64,000 nt of DNA from Acidobacteriota bacterium (GTDB taxonomy: Bacteria > Acidobacteriota > Vicinamibacteria > Vicinamibacterales > UBA2999): NCBI GenBank assembly GCA_030697165.1, contig JAUYQQ010000017.1:1-64000 (forward strand), read 5' to 3'. The notes beneath the pieces were generated by a model. The model had not been told where the DNA came from. It did no database searches and saw nothing but the letters and a program-made list of their open reading frames with translations. The position numbers and the translations under genes are program-made. Shown piece by piece: positions 1 through 9,264 of the stretch (position 1 is the stretch's first letter; the number at the start of each line of letters is the position of its first letter).

Positions 1-54
1 GGTGCTATCACGGGGGTTCAAGCCGAAGGTGCTATCACGGGGGTTCAAGCCGAC
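1..54. repeat. 27-bp direct repeat, two copies
   Basis: Two adjacent 27-base copies (1-27 and 28-54) differ only at the last base. Each contains CGGGGGTTCAAGC, which is nearly the reverse complement of the 14-base units that follow, so the two arrays could pair as a large imperfect hairpin. The array is cut by the window edge and may be longer. Confidence 0.85.
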
Positions 55-180
55 CCTCCGTGCTTGAACCTCCGTGCTTGAACCTCCGTGCTTGAACCTC
101 CGTGCTTGAACCTCCGTGCTTGAACCTTCGTGCTTGAACCTTCGTGGTTGAACTCCCGTGGTTGAACCCCCGTGAGGCTA
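55..180. repeat. 14-bp tandem repeat, nine units
   Basis: Nine consecutive 14-base units follow the pattern CCTCCGTGCTTGAA. The first five are identical, the next four drift, and the last runs into the stop codon of the permease gene at 178. The array lies directly downstream of that minus-strand gene. There are no unique spacers, so it is not a CRISPR. A role as a transcription stop or a mobile-repeat remnant is possible but unproven. Confidence 0.9.
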
Positions 181-2583
181 CTGCTCCCGCAACGCGATCA
201 TCGGATCTACCCGCGTCGTGCGCAGCGCCGGCAGCACGCTGGCGGCCACGCCGGCAATCATCAGGACCGTCGCGGCCAGGGCAAACGACGGGATGTCGAA
301 CGGCCCGACCCCGTAGAGTATGCCCTGCATCGAGCGCGCCAGCAGGCTGGCGGCTACCAGGCCGACCGCGCCGCCAATGGCCACGAGCGCCACGCTGCTC
401 TTCACCACCAGCGCCACGGTGTTGCCGCCCGAGGCGCCAAGCGCCATGCGCAGGCCAATCTCCCGGGTCCGCTGCGACACCGAGTACGACAGCACGCCGT
501 AGATGCCGAGCGCGGCCAGCAGGAGCGCAGCCACCGCGAACAGCGCCAGCAGCGTGGTGCTGAGGCGCGGCAGGAACACCGCGCGCGCGAGAATCTGATC
601 CATGGTGCTCAGTTCGTAAATCGGCTGGCCCGGATCGACCTCCCAGATCACCCGCTGGATGGTGTTGGCCACCGTCATCGGGTCCTGGTTGGTGCGCGCC
701 ACCACCGCCATGCCGGCGGTCGGGCTCTGCTTCATCGGCAGGTAGACCTGCTTGCGCGGCTCGCGGTCGAGGCCCTGGTTGTGCACGTCGCCGACCACGC
801 CCACCACCTGGCTCTTACCGTGGGGGTTCTGGATGACCAGGCCAAGCGGGCTGCGATCCGCAAAGTAGCGGCGCGCCATGGTCTCGTTGATCACGCTGGT
901 GCGCGGGCCCACGTCGGCATCGCGCTCGTCGAGAAAGCGGCCCTCGATCAGCCGGATCTTCATGGTCTCGAAGTAGCCGGGCGCGACAATGCGGACGTCG
1001 GCCAGCGGATCTTCGGTGGGTGGCGGCGGCTGTCCTTCGACGTTAAACGGCAGGGCGCCGGCGGCGCCCACGTCGTGCAGCGGCATGGCCGACACCGCCG
1101 AGGCGTTGGTCACCCCGGGCGCGCGGCGCATCCGCTCGATCACATCCTCGTAGAACCGCACCTGCGTCTGGCGCTGGTACTTGGTGGCCGGCAGCAGCAC
1201 GCGCGCGGCGATCAGGTTGGTGGAGTCGAACCCGGGATTCACCTCCAGCAGCTTCGAGAAGCTGCGCGTCATCAGGCCCGCGCCCACGAGCAGCACCAGC
1301 GCCAGGGCGACTTCCACCACCACCAGCCCGCTCAGCAGGCGGCGCGCGTACGGGCTGCCGGTGGTGCCAGACGATTCCTGCATGTTGTCGCGCAGGTCCT
1401 GGCGCGACGCGTGCAGCGCCGGCAGCAGGCCGAACGCCAGCGCGACGCCAATCGAGATCACCGTCGTGAACAGCAGCACGCCGCCGTCGAGCGCCAGGCC
1501 GTCCATGCGCGGCAGCTGGCTTTCGGGCAGGTTCGACAGCAGCCGCAGGCCGCCGAAGGCGGCGAGCAGGCCCGTCACACCGCCCGCAAACGACAACAGC
1601 AGGCTCTCGGCGACGATCGGCTTGGCAATTTCCCAGCGGCTCGCACCAAGTGCTCCGCGCACGGCCATCTCGCGCCGCCGGCTCGACAGCCGCGCCAGCA
1701 GCAGGTTGGCCATGTTGGCGCACACGATCAGCAGCAGGAACCCGACCGCGCCCATCAGCACCATCAGCGCCGGGCGCGACGCGCCCACCAGTTGTTCATG
1801 AGCGGCGACGACGCGCGCGGACCAGCCGGCGTTGCTGTCCTTGAATTCGGCGGCAATGCGGCTGGCGAGGACGGTGACTTCTTCCTGCGCCTGCTGCGCC
1901 GAGCTGCCTGGCGCGATGCGGCCGACCACCGTCAGCGACCGCGCCCGGCGCGATCGGCCGTGCATGTCCTTGGGATCGAACGCCAGCGGCGTCCACACCT
2001 CGACCTTGGTGCTGGTCGGGAACTCGAAGGCCGGCGGCATGACGCCGACCACGGTGAACGGCACCGCATCCAGTTGAATCACCTGGCCGATGATGCCGCG
2101 GTCGGCGGCGAGCACGCGCGTCCAGAAGCCATGGCTCAGGACCACCACGCGGTCCGCGCCGGGGACGGCCTCGTCCGCGGTGAACGTGCGGCCGAGTGCC
2201 GCGTTGCTCTTGAGGACCTTGAACAGGTCCGGCGTCGCGCGCAGGCCGGGGACGTTCTGCGGATCGCCGGTCCCCTTGTACGAGAAGTCGACGTGCCGGT
2301 ACGCCGCCAGCGATTCCAGGCTCGTGGCCTCGCGCTGCCAGTCCTCGAAGGTGGGGATCGAGACCGGCCCCTGGTTGCCGTCGGGGTTCACCTCCCACAG
2401 CACGGCAATCTTCTCGGGATCCTCGTACGGCAGCGGGTTGAGCACCACCGTCTTGATCACGCTGAAGATCGCGGTGTTGGCACCAATGCCCAGCGCCAGG
2501 GTCAGCACCGACACCAGCACGAAGGTGGGCTGCCGGCGCAGGGTGCGGAAAGCGTAGGTGAACGCGGCGGTCCAGTCGGACAT
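178..2583 (-). CDS. ADOP-type ABC transporter permease (MacB/FtsX family)
   Basis: An 801-residue membrane protein of the acidobacterial duplicated orphan permease type. An N-terminal helix with LTLALGIGANTAIFSV is followed by a periplasmic MacB-like domain (about 50-250), three FtsX-type membrane helices (about 270-420), a second periplasmic domain (about 430-660), and a second FtsX set with the signature REIGLRMALGAS near 690. Such proteins form the membrane half of MacAB-like exporters, but no ATPase gene lies beside it, as is usual for this family. The start is the ATG at 2583. Its 3' end meets a tandem-repeat array and its 5' side another repeat. The substrate cannot be told from sequence. 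Confidence 0.9.
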   Translation of the reverse strand: MSDWTAAFTYAFRTLRRQPTFVLVSVLTLALGIGANTAIFSVIKTVVLNPLPYEDPEKIAVLWEVNPDGNQGPVSIPTFEDWQREATSLESLAAYRHVDFSYKGTGDPQNVPGLRATPDLFKVLKSNAALGRTFTADEAVPGADRVVVLSHGFWTRVLAADRGIIGQVIQLDAVPFTVVGVMPPAFEFPTSTKVEVWTPLAFDPKDMHGRSRRARSLTVVGRIAPGSSAQQAQEEVTVLASRIAAEFKDSNAGWSARVVAAHEQLVGASRPALMVLMGAVGFLLLIVCANMANLLLARLSSRRREMAVRGALGASRWEIAKPIVAESLLLSFAGGVTGLLAAFGGLRLLSNLPESQLPRMDGLALDGGVLLFTTVISIGVALAFGLLPALHASRQDLRDNMQESSGTTGSPYARRLLSGLVVVEVALALVLLVGAGLMTRSFSKLLEVNPGFDSTNLIAARVLLPATKYQRQTQVRFYEDVIERMRRAPGVTNASAVSAMPLHDVGAAGALPFNVEGQPPPPTEDPLADVRIVAPGYFETMKIRLIEGRFLDERDADVGPRTSVINETMARRYFADRSPLGLVIQNPHGKSQVVGVVGDVHNQGLDREPRKQVYLPMKQSPTAGMAVVARTNQDPMTVANTIQRVIWEVDPGQPIYELSTMDQILARAVFLPRLSTTLLALFAVAALLLAALGIYGVLSYSVSQRTREIGLRMALGASGGNTVALVVKSSVALVAIGGAVGLVAASLLARSMQGILYGVGPFDIPSFALAATVLMIAGVAASVLPALRTTRVDPMIALREQ

Positions 2584-2598
2584 GCGGGCATTGTATAT

Positions 2599-2641
2599 GG
2601 GTGCCTGGGTGCCAGGGTGCCAGGGTGCCAGGGTGCTTGGG
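2599..2641. repeat. 8-bp tandem repeat (GGGTGCCA)
   Basis: Five units of GGGTGCCA (the first and last with changes) fill much of the 97-base gap between the divergent permease and PH-domain genes. The same short unit is, as I recall, dispersed in acidobacterial genomes. It separates two promoters and may alter spacing. Confidence 0.8.
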
Positions 2642-2680
2642 AGTCAAACTTCCAGCCGGCAAGTTCCGTAGAATCAAGCA

Positions 2681-3196
2681 GTGAGCGAATCTGACAGCGT
2701 TGCCGACGGCCTGGACCACCAACTCGATCCCCGCGTCATCCCCATGCAGCGCATTTCCGGCGGCCTGTTCATTGCGGCGGTGCTGTTGGCCTCGCTGGTG
2801 GGGTTGGGTATCGCGCTGCTCGCCGGAGACGACATCCCGGGGTGGTTGCGAATGATGCTGTCGCTCGTGTGGCTGGTCCTCGCCATGCTTGGCGGCGTGT
2901 TCGCCTATCGCTGGCCGGTGCGTGCCTACCGGCACACCTCGTACCGCGTCGACGACCAGGGCATCGAGATCCGCCAGGGCGTGTACTGGCGAATCGTGAT
3001 CAATGTGCCCCGCTCGCGCGTGCAGCACATCGACGTCGCCCAAGGCCCACTCGATCGGCGCTATGGACTCGGCAAGCTGGTAATCTACACGGCCGGCACC
3101 GATCACGCGAAGGTCGAGCTCGAGGGCCTCGCGCACGAACGCGCATTGCGCGTCCGCGCGCACCTGCTGCCGTCGGGAGCGGGCGATGCCGTCTGA
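2681..3196 (+). CDS. bPH2 (PH-domain) membrane protein, YdbS-like
   Basis: A 171-residue protein with two membrane helices (about 28-48 and 55-75), followed by a bacterial PH-like domain with the family motif SRVQHIDVAQGPLDRRYGL. The start is a GTG at 2681. It overlaps the next gene by 11 bases, an arrangement typical of the YdbS-YdbT pair, so the two are very likely co-translated. The family sits in the inner membrane. Its role is poorly known; links to envelope stress and to lantibiotic-like resistance have been proposed. Confidence 0.85.
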   Translation: MSESDSVADGLDHQLDPRVIPMQRISGGLFIAAVLLASLVGLGIALLAGDDIPGWLRMMLSLVWLVLAMLGGVFAYRWPVRAYRHTSYRVDDQGIEIRQGVYWRIVINVPRSRVQHIDVAQGPLDRRYGLGKLVIYTAGTDHAKVELEGLAHERALRVRAHLLPSGAGDAV

Positions 3197-4760
3197 ACAG
3201 CGCCTGCACCCGGCGACGCTGCTGTTCGATCTGGCCGGTCACATCAAGCGGTTTGCCATTCCCGCCGTGCTGGTGATCGTCGGCGCCTCGCGATCGACCG
3301 GCGGTGACGGCGGCATGGTCCGCGGCGTGCCGGCCGGCTGGGAAGCGTGGCTGCTCGTCATGTTCGTCCCCGCCATGATCTTCAGCGTGGCCCGCTACCT
3401 GTCGTTCCGCCTCCACTACGACGAGCGTGAGCTGGTGATTCGCACCGGCCTGGTGTTCCGCAACGTGCGCCACATTCCGTTCGCGCGCATCCAGAACGTG
3501 GACGCCGTGCAGAACGTGTTTCATCGCTTCTTCGGCGTGGTCGAAGTGCGCGTCGAGACCGGCGGCGGCAAGGAGGAAGAGGCGCGGCTGAGCGTGCTGC
3601 CACGCGCGGCCTTCGACGAGATGCGCCAGCACGTCTTCAGCGCCCGGTCGGCGAACGGTGGAGGCAACCCCTTCCTGGGGTTGCCTGCAGAGGCCGGCGC
3701 CGAGCCGGTGCCTGAGCCGGCCGGCGACACGCTCGTTCACTTGCCGCTGCGCGAGTTGCTGCTGTGCGGGTTCCTCGAGAACAAGGGCATGGTCCTCGTC
3801 GGCGCGGGCGCCGGCGTCGTGTGGCAAACCGGCCTCGGCGACCTCATCATGGGCCGGATGTTCGGCGGCAGCGAGGCGGTTGGCCGCGGCTTCTTCCGCT
3901 CGGTCTTCCGAGGCATCTTCGATGGCGGCCCGCTGCCCATCGCCAACATCGGACTGGCGATCGCCGCCTTCGGGTTCTTCCTGATCGCGATCCGCGTCGT
4001 GTCCATGGTCTGGGCATTCGTGCGCCTCTACGACTTCCGGCTGACGCGCATCGGCGAAGACCTGCGAACACACTACGGACTCTTCACGCGGGTGACGACG
4101 ACGGTGCCGATCAGAAGGGTGCAGACGTTGATCGTGTCGGCCGGCCCCCTGCACCGCTGGCTGGATCGCGCGACGGTGCGCGTCGAAACCGCTGGCGGAT
4201 CCGGCCAGGGACCATCGTCTGCCGGCGGCCGCGAGTGGCTGGCGCCGCTGATTCGCGTCGCGGCGCTGCCCGGCCTGATTGAGCAGGTGGTGCCGGGCGC
4301 CGACCTGTCGTCGCTCGAGTGGCATCCGGTCCACCCGCGCGCGTTCCGCCGGGCAATGAAGCCGAATCTGGTGGTCGCGGGAGGCCTGACGATCGCTGCC
4401 AGTCTCGCGATCGGCTGGGGCGCGATCGGGGTGCTGGTGCTCGCGTCCACCTGGGCCGTAATCAGCGCCCGGCAGTATGTCGCGCACCTGGGGTGGTCGG
4501 AGACAGACGAGGTGGTAGTGATGCGCAGTGGGTGGCTGTGGAAGCAGGTCACGCTCGCGCGGGTCAACAAGATCCAGGCGGTATCGCTATACCAGACGCC
4601 GTTCGATCGCCGCGCCGCCATGGCGCGCGTGCGGGTCGACACCGCGGGCGCGCGCGAGATGTCGCATCGCATCGACGTCCCCTACCTGGACGTCGTCATT
4701 GCCAGGAACCTATACCGGCGCCTGTCGGCGCATGCTGCCGTCACCGCGTTCAAGTGGTGA
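3186..4760 (+). CDS. PH-domain membrane protein, YdbT-like
   Basis: A 524-residue partner of the preceding YdbS-like protein. It holds three bPH2-type units separated by paired membrane helices. The repeated signature is visible as PFARIQNVDAVQN (about 97-109), PIRRVQTLIVSAGPLHRWL (about 307-325) and LARVNKIQAVSLYQTPFDRR (about 458-477). The start ATG at 3186 overlaps the upstream gene by 11 bases. It is expected to be an inner-membrane protein working with YdbS. The function is not established. It converges on the next gene, with stops 22 bases apart. Confidence 0.85.
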   Translation: MPSEQRLHPATLLFDLAGHIKRFAIPAVLVIVGASRSTGGDGGMVRGVPAGWEAWLLVMFVPAMIFSVARYLSFRLHYDERELVIRTGLVFRNVRHIPFARIQNVDAVQNVFHRFFGVVEVRVETGGGKEEEARLSVLPRAAFDEMRQHVFSARSANGGGNPFLGLPAEAGAEPVPEPAGDTLVHLPLRELLLCGFLENKGMVLVGAGAGVVWQTGLGDLIMGRMFGGSEAVGRGFFRSVFRGIFDGGPLPIANIGLAIAAFGFFLIAIRVVSMVWAFVRLYDFRLTRIGEDLRTHYGLFTRVTTTVPIRRVQTLIVSAGPLHRWLDRATVRVETAGGSGQGPSSAGGREWLAPLIRVAALPGLIEQVVPGADLSSLEWHPVHPRAFRRAMKPNLVVAGGLTIAASLAIGWGAIGVLVLASTWAVISARQYVAHLGWSETDEVVVMRSGWLWKQVTLARVNKIQAVSLYQTPFDRRAAMARVRVDTAGAREMSHRIDVPYLDVVIARNLYRRLSAHAAVTAFKW

Positions 4761-4765
4761 ATGTA

Positions 4766-4785
4766 ACGGTGCCTGGCCCCAATTA
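4766..4785. repeat. GGGGCCAGGC-type dispersed repeat copy
   Basis: The convergent gap holds GGTGCCTGGCCCCAATTA, a copy of a short motif seen again at 12488 and 16114 in this window (core TTGGGGTCAG and its variants). It lies between two convergent stop codons and overlaps the stop of the minus-strand gene. Confidence 0.55.
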
Positions 4786-5655
4786 GCCCTTTTTCATTGC
4801 AGAATCTGCGACTTCGAGGCGTCTTCTGTCGCCATCGTCAAGGACATCTCCATACAAGCGATGGGCGCACGAGGGACACACGCCATGTGAGAACTCCGCG
4901 TCGCTGTGGTCGCGCACGTAGCGCTCGATCTGCTGCCACTCGCCCGCATCGGTGCGCACGTGCTTGCAGCTGGCGCAAATCGGGATGATGCCGTGCAGCG
5001 CCTGCAGCTGCTGGGTGGCGTCCTCGGCGCGATGCTGTGCCAGCCGCTCGCGATCGCGGGCCTCGGCCTCGAGTTGCCAGGACTCCGCGACCTGGTGCTG
5101 CAACAGACTCCGGCGGCGGACCGCAAGAACGCCAATGGTGTTCAGGAACACGATCACCACCAGGTCGGCGATCAGGCCTGCATCGGATGGCCCGTTCAGC
5201 CACCACAGGCGCGCCCCGACGAGGAATGCCGACAGCAGCAGCGGCGGCGTGATCTGTCGCATCAGCGTGTTGGGCACGGCCCCATACATGACGCCCAGGA
5301 TCAGCAGCATCGTCGTCAAGACGAGGGTCGAGCCGCGGGGTTGCTGAAGCTGCAAGGCGATCAGCACGGGCACCACCAACAGCGCAATCATGAACGTGTT
5401 GCGCGACAGCGCCTCGCGCGTGCGCGAGCGCTGGAGCAGCCACAGGCCGCCCAGCGGCAGGGCCAGGGTCATGGCGCGGACCAGCACCCGGCTCTCAAGG
5501 CTGGAGGCGCCCGGCCGGATGCCCATCAAGTCGATGGCCGCGAAGATGCCCGTCGGAATGCAAATCGTCAGCAGCAGGGCCTGAATGAGCTTGCGGTCGC
5601 TACGAACCCGCAGCGTTTCGAGGGCGTCTGGCGAGAGGGGCGCGGGCGTACTCAT
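4783..5655 (-). CDS. Membrane protein with C-terminal Cys-rich CxxC...CPxC module
   Basis: A 290-residue protein. About six hydrophobic segments occupy residues 20-190, followed by a coiled-coil linker (about 190-230). The tail reads PICASCKHVR...HGVCPSCAHRLYGD. This tail is well known at the end of many response regulators and PAS proteins (CxxCK...HGxCPxC) and probably binds a metal or heme; its job is unclear. The start at 5655 (ATG, MSTPAPLS) was chosen because a longer reading runs antisense into the neighbouring oxidase gene. It may be a membrane sensor. The two CxxC pairs are intact. Confidence 0.8.
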   Translation of the reverse strand: MSTPAPLSPDALETLRVRSDRKLIQALLLTICIPTGIFAAIDLMGIRPGASSLESRVLVRAMTLALPLGGLWLLQRSRTREALSRNTFMIALLVVPVLIALQLQQPRGSTLVLTTMLLILGVMYGAVPNTLMRQITPPLLLSAFLVGARLWWLNGPSDAGLIADLVVIVFLNTIGVLAVRRRSLLQHQVAESWQLEAEARDRERLAQHRAEDATQQLQALHGIIPICASCKHVRTDAGEWQQIERYVRDHSDAEFSHGVCPSCAHRLYGDVLDDGDRRRLEVADSAMKKG

Positions 5656-5829
5656 GGATCCTTGCTGAGGTGCACGATGCGTACCGGTTAGTTTACTGAA
5701 ATTTCGCCGATCGATCGGGTGCGCCAGGGGAATATCCCCCGTGAGTCGCTGCATATTCACCCCGCGATGCCCCCAAATCGGGCTGTAGCCTGGATGCTCC
5801 GCGGCCTGAACATTGCAGCTGGTATCGAC

Positions 5830-7353
5830 ATGCATCGACGAGATTTGCTTCGCTTCCTCAGCCTCTCTGCCCTGGCCGGCGCAACCGGGCGGGCCTACGC
5901 CGCCGGCGCGCCGGCGCCGTTCGGCCAGCTCCCGTCGGCCGGGTTCACGCCCGATGTCGAGTTCACGCTGGCCGCCGCCTCGGGAGAGGCGTCGATCCTG
6001 ACCGGGGCGCCCACCAGCGTGTGGCGATTCACCGGCCAGGTCACCAAGGGTCCGGCCACCACCCTGCAGGTGCTGCCCGGCTCGTATCTCGGTCCGGTGA
6101 TTCACGTCCGCCGCGGGCAGAAGGTGCGCATCCGCTTCCGCAACCAGCTTGCGGAAAGCTCAATTGTCCACTGGCACGGTCTCGACGTGCCGGAGCTCGC
6201 CGACGGGCATCCGCGTTTCGCCGTCGGCCCCGGCCGCGACTACGTCTACGAGTTCGAGGTGATCAATCGCGCCGGCACGTACTGGTATCACCCGCATCCC
6301 CACATGCGCACGGGCGCCCAGGTCTATCGCGGGCTCGCGGGCCTGTTCATCGTCCACGATGCTGAAGAAGACGCGCTCGGCCTGCCATCAGGAAGCGCCG
6401 AGCACCTGTGCGTGCTGCAGGATCGCCTGTTCGACGCGCGCAACCAGCTGGTGTTCCGCGGCGACAACATGATGGAGATGACGAACGGCTTCCTCGGCGA
6501 CCGCGTCATGGTGAGCGGAAGGCCGCAGCCGGTCATCGACGTGGATGCCGGGTGGCAGCGCATCAGGCTGCTGAACGGATCGAACGCGCGCATCTACAAG
6601 CTGGCGTGGAGCCGCGACGTGAAGATGACGCTGATCGGCGGTGATGGCGGCCTGATGGAGCAGCCGGTTCGCCAGTCGGTGCTGACGCTGGCGCCCGGGC
6701 AGCGTGCCGATCTGCTGGTCGATCTCACCGGCATCGCCGCCGGCACCGATCTTCATCTCGACAGCCAGGCCTATCCCGAAGCCGATGCGGGTGTGGTCGG
6801 CATGATGGGGATGGGCCGGGGCATGGGCGGCGCGGCGAACGGCGCTCCGCTGCGCGTGATGACCCTGCGCACACGCGCGCGCGCCGGCGTGGCCTTCTCG
6901 GTGCCGGGGCGGCTATCAACGTTTGACGCGACGTGGACCGCCGGTGCCGGGGCAAGAATCCGCCAGGTGCCGATCGTGTTCCAGCGCATGGAGTGGCTGC
7001 TCGGCGGCCGCACATTCGAGATGACGCAGGTGGCGCCCGAAGAAACCGTCGCCGCGGGATCCACGCACGTCTGGGAGTTCATGAACCTCCCCAACGGCAT
7101 GGGCATGCAGGCCGCGCATCCCATTCACATGCACGGCCGCCAGTTCCGCGTGCTGCAGCGCAGTGGGGCGGCCAACAACGCCCTGCGCGAGGGTTTGGCC
7201 GATGGCGGGTGGCGCGATGTCGTGCTGGTGCTGCCGGGTGAAACGGTGCGCGTGCAGGCGACGTTCTCGAGCTTCCCTGGGCTGTACCTCTATCACTGCC
7301 ACATCCTCGAGCACGAGGACATGGGCATGATGCGCAACTTCCGCATCACCTGA
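5830..7353 (+). CDS. Multicopper oxidase, Tat-exported
   Basis: A 507-residue blue copper oxidase of the CueO/SufI/bilirubin-oxidase fold. The start ATG at 5830 gives the Tat-like leader MHRRDLLRFLSLSALAG, ending near AYAAG. All four copper-binding motifs are present: HWHG (about 114), WYHPHPH (about 152), HPIHMHG (about 434) and HCHILEHEDMGMM (about 489). Both the trinuclear cluster and the type 1 site (Cys, His, Met) should therefore be intact. A methionine-rich stretch (GMMGMGRGMGG, near 330) resembles the copper-sensing insert of CueO. Likely roles are periplasmic Cu(I) oxidation or copper tolerance. No copper pump gene is adjacent. Confidence 0.9.
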   Translation: MHRRDLLRFLSLSALAGATGRAYAAGAPAPFGQLPSAGFTPDVEFTLAAASGEASILTGAPTSVWRFTGQVTKGPATTLQVLPGSYLGPVIHVRRGQKVRIRFRNQLAESSIVHWHGLDVPELADGHPRFAVGPGRDYVYEFEVINRAGTYWYHPHPHMRTGAQVYRGLAGLFIVHDAEEDALGLPSGSAEHLCVLQDRLFDARNQLVFRGDNMMEMTNGFLGDRVMVSGRPQPVIDVDAGWQRIRLLNGSNARIYKLAWSRDVKMTLIGGDGGLMEQPVRQSVLTLAPGQRADLLVDLTGIAAGTDLHLDSQAYPEADAGVVGMMGMGRGMGGAANGAPLRVMTLRTRARAGVAFSVPGRLSTFDATWTAGAGARIRQVPIVFQRMEWLLGGRTFEMTQVAPEETVAAGSTHVWEFMNLPNGMGMQAAHPIHMHGRQFRVLQRSGAANNALREGLADGGWRDVVLVLPGETVRVQATFSSFPGLYLYHCHILEHEDMGMMRNFRIT

Positions 7354-7355
7354 TT

Positions 7356-8351
7356 TCAGCCGCGGAGCAGGTAGGTGAGCGCGACCGCGACGAGGTAGAA
7401 CGCGGCGATGGCGCCGGTGTCCCAGGCGACCACAAATCTCTTCGTCAGCACGCGATACGTCAGCCCCGTAAGGAACAAGCCGTTCATGGCGACGATGGCG
7501 ACGATGGCCACGCTGTGGCTCGGCGACGCCTCCGCCAGCAACGGTCCCCCGAGGTAGAACACATCATCGAGGCCCAGGATCAGGAGGTTGAACAGGTTGC
7601 TGCCGAGAATGTTGCCAACCCCGAGATCGATCGCGCCAATGCGCACGGCCGCCAGCGAGACGACAATCTCCGGCAGCACCGTGGTGATGGCAATGAAGAA
7701 ACTGCCGACAAAGGCATCGCCCAGGCCAGTCTGGCGGGCGATCTCGGCGCCAATTTGCGGCAGCATGAGCGCGGCGGCGACCACCAGCAGGGCGGCCACC
7801 GCGTAGTGCAGCACGGCGGTGCGCAGCGGCACCTGAGCGTAGTTCAATTCCTCGGCCACCTCCTTGCTCTCACGCGCCATCGTCTGCTTCTGGTGGGTGA
7901 AGATGACGCGCATGGCGACGAAGTAGAGAACGATCAGGATGGGCGTCGACATGCCGATCCAGCCAAGCGGCGGCAAGCGCGCGCCGGCCAGCAGGCCGAG
8001 GCCGGCGACCGAGATCAGCAACAGGCCAAACCCGATCGACAGCGCGTGCCCCTGATGCGCCCGCGCGCTGATCGGCTCGGGCTGAACCGCGTCCATGAGC
8101 GAGAGGATCAGCAGGTTGAACATGCAACTGCCCAGCACGTTGCCGATGGCAATGTTGGGGAGCGGCGCGAGCGCCGTGGCGCCGAAGCCCGTGATCAATT
8201 CCGGCAGGCTGGTGGTGGCCGCCAGCAAGACGAGACCGGCCCAACTGCGGCCGAAGCCCATCTTCTCGCCGAGCACGTCTCCGTAGCGCGCCAGGCGCAC
8301 GCCCGCGAACACGATCACCAGCGCCACGGCGAGGAACTGAAGCCAGATCAT
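7356..8351 (-). CDS. CaCA-family Na+/Ca2+-type antiporter
   Basis: A 331-residue inner-membrane exchanger with about ten helices in two inverted halves. Each half carries the alpha-repeat signature: TTSLPELITGFGATAL with GNVLGSCMFNLLI in the first, and TTVLPEIVVSLAAV with GNILGSNLFNLLIL in the second. The catalytic acidic residues of both repeats (SLPEL, VLPEI) are kept. The family exchanges calcium (or potassium) for sodium or protons. It starts 10 bases after the universal stress gene on the same strand, so the two probably form an operon. Its stop lies just 2 bases from that of the convergent oxidase. Confidence 0.88.
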   Translation of the reverse strand: MIWLQFLAVALVIVFAGVRLARYGDVLGEKMGFGRSWAGLVLLAATTSLPELITGFGATALAPLPNIAIGNVLGSCMFNLLILSLMDAVQPEPISARAHQGHALSIGFGLLLISVAGLGLLAGARLPPLGWIGMSTPILIVLYFVAMRVIFTHQKQTMARESKEVAEELNYAQVPLRTAVLHYAVAALLVVAAALMLPQIGAEIARQTGLGDAFVGSFFIAITTVLPEIVVSLAAVRIGAIDLGVGNILGSNLFNLLILGLDDVFYLGGPLLAEASPSHSVAIVAIVAMNGLFLTGLTYRVLTKRFVVAWDTGAIAAFYLVAVALTYLLRG

Positions 8352-8361
8352 CGGCCGCGGC

Positions 8362-9264
8362 TTACGCGGGGACGCTGAGGACCGGGCACGTGGCCCCGCG
8401 CAGCACCGGTTGACTGGTTGAGCCGGACAGCATCACCTCGATGCCGCCCGCGCCCTGCGCGCCCACCACGATCAGGTCGGCGCCGCCATCGGCCGAGCGC
8501 GACAGCAGCAGTTGCGCCGCGCGTCCAACCACGACCACTTCGTTGATGGCGCACCAGGTTTGCGGTTCGCCCGCCAGCCGCGCGTGCAGCCACTCGCCGG
8601 CGCGCGTGATGGCCTCGCGGTGGTACTTCGCCAGGTCGACGTCCAGGAATGGGCTGGGTTCCCGTTCGTGCAGGAACTCGATGGCGTGCAGCACGGTCAC
8701 GCACCCGCCCGACTGCCGCCCGAGTTCGAGCGCCCATTTCAGCGCGGCGAGCGAGGCCGGCGAGAAGTCGACGCCGCACAGGATGTTCTTGAAGACCACC
8801 GGCAGTGCGGTAGCGGTGCCGGTTGCCGGCGGCACGGTCAGCACCGGGCACGGCGCGTTGCGCACGACCCGTGCGGTGACCGAGCCGAGAAACAGGCGGC
8901 TGAACCCCGAGCGGCCGTGCGTGCCCATGACCAGCAGGTCGGCCGGCAAGGTCGAGGCATGACGCAGGATGGTGGTGTGGACCACGCCGCTGTCGGCGAT
9001 GAGCGACGTGCGATCGTCCTCGACCGGCGAGCCTGGGAGCCGCCGCAGTTCGGCCAACACGTCGTCCCGCGACGTGGCCAGGAGGATGCGCTCGGCCTCC
9101 TCCAGGCCCACCACTGGCTCGATGGCGCTACCAAGCGTCGGCACCACGTGCAGCAGCGTCAGGGTGGCGCCGTACCAGTTGGCAAAGGCCCTGGCGTAGG
9201 TGGTGGCTCGCACCGACGTTTCGGAGAAATCAATTGGGCAAAGCACGTGACTGAAATGCCTCAT
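8362..9264 (-). CDS. Tandem universal stress protein (two UspA domains)
   Basis: A 300-residue soluble protein made of two Usp domains (about 1-145 and 155-300). The first has the full ATP-binding signature GTHGRSGFSRLFLGSVT followed by PCPVLTVP. The second has the weaker GAQGAGGIEVMLSGSTS and CPVLSVP. The start at 9264 (MRHFSHVLCPIDFS) is preceded by GGAGCTGAGG and matches the family N-terminus. It is the first gene of a likely two-gene operon with the CaCA antiporter, which hints at an ion-stress role. Binding of ATP by the first domain is likely. Confidence 0.9.
   Translation of the reverse strand: MRHFSHVLCPIDFSETSVRATTYARAFANWYGATLTLLHVVPTLGSAIEPVVGLEEAERILLATSRDDVLAELRRLPGSPVEDDRTSLIADSGVVHTTILRHASTLPADLLVMGTHGRSGFSRLFLGSVTARVVRNAPCPVLTVPPATGTATALPVVFKNILCGVDFSPASLAALKWALELGRQSGGCVTVLHAIEFLHEREPSPFLDVDLAKYHREAITRAGEWLHARLAGEPQTWCAINEVVVVGRAAQLLLSRSADGGADLIVVGAQGAGGIEVMLSGSTSQPVLRGATCPVLSVPA

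Noticed and set aside
55-180. Possible CRISPR array
   Set aside because: Units are 14 bases, directly joined, without unique spacers or cas genes.
172-2694. Long open frame on the plus strand opposite the ADOP permease
   Set aside because: The product is Arg/His/Gln-rich low-complexity sequence without domains, as expected for the antisense of GC-rich coding DNA; the permease on the minus strand has clear family motifs.
4783-6105. Longer reading of the Cys-rich membrane protein starting at 6105
   Set aside because: The additional N-terminal part runs antisense to the multicopper oxidase and is low complexity; the ATG at 5655 gives a clean membrane protein.
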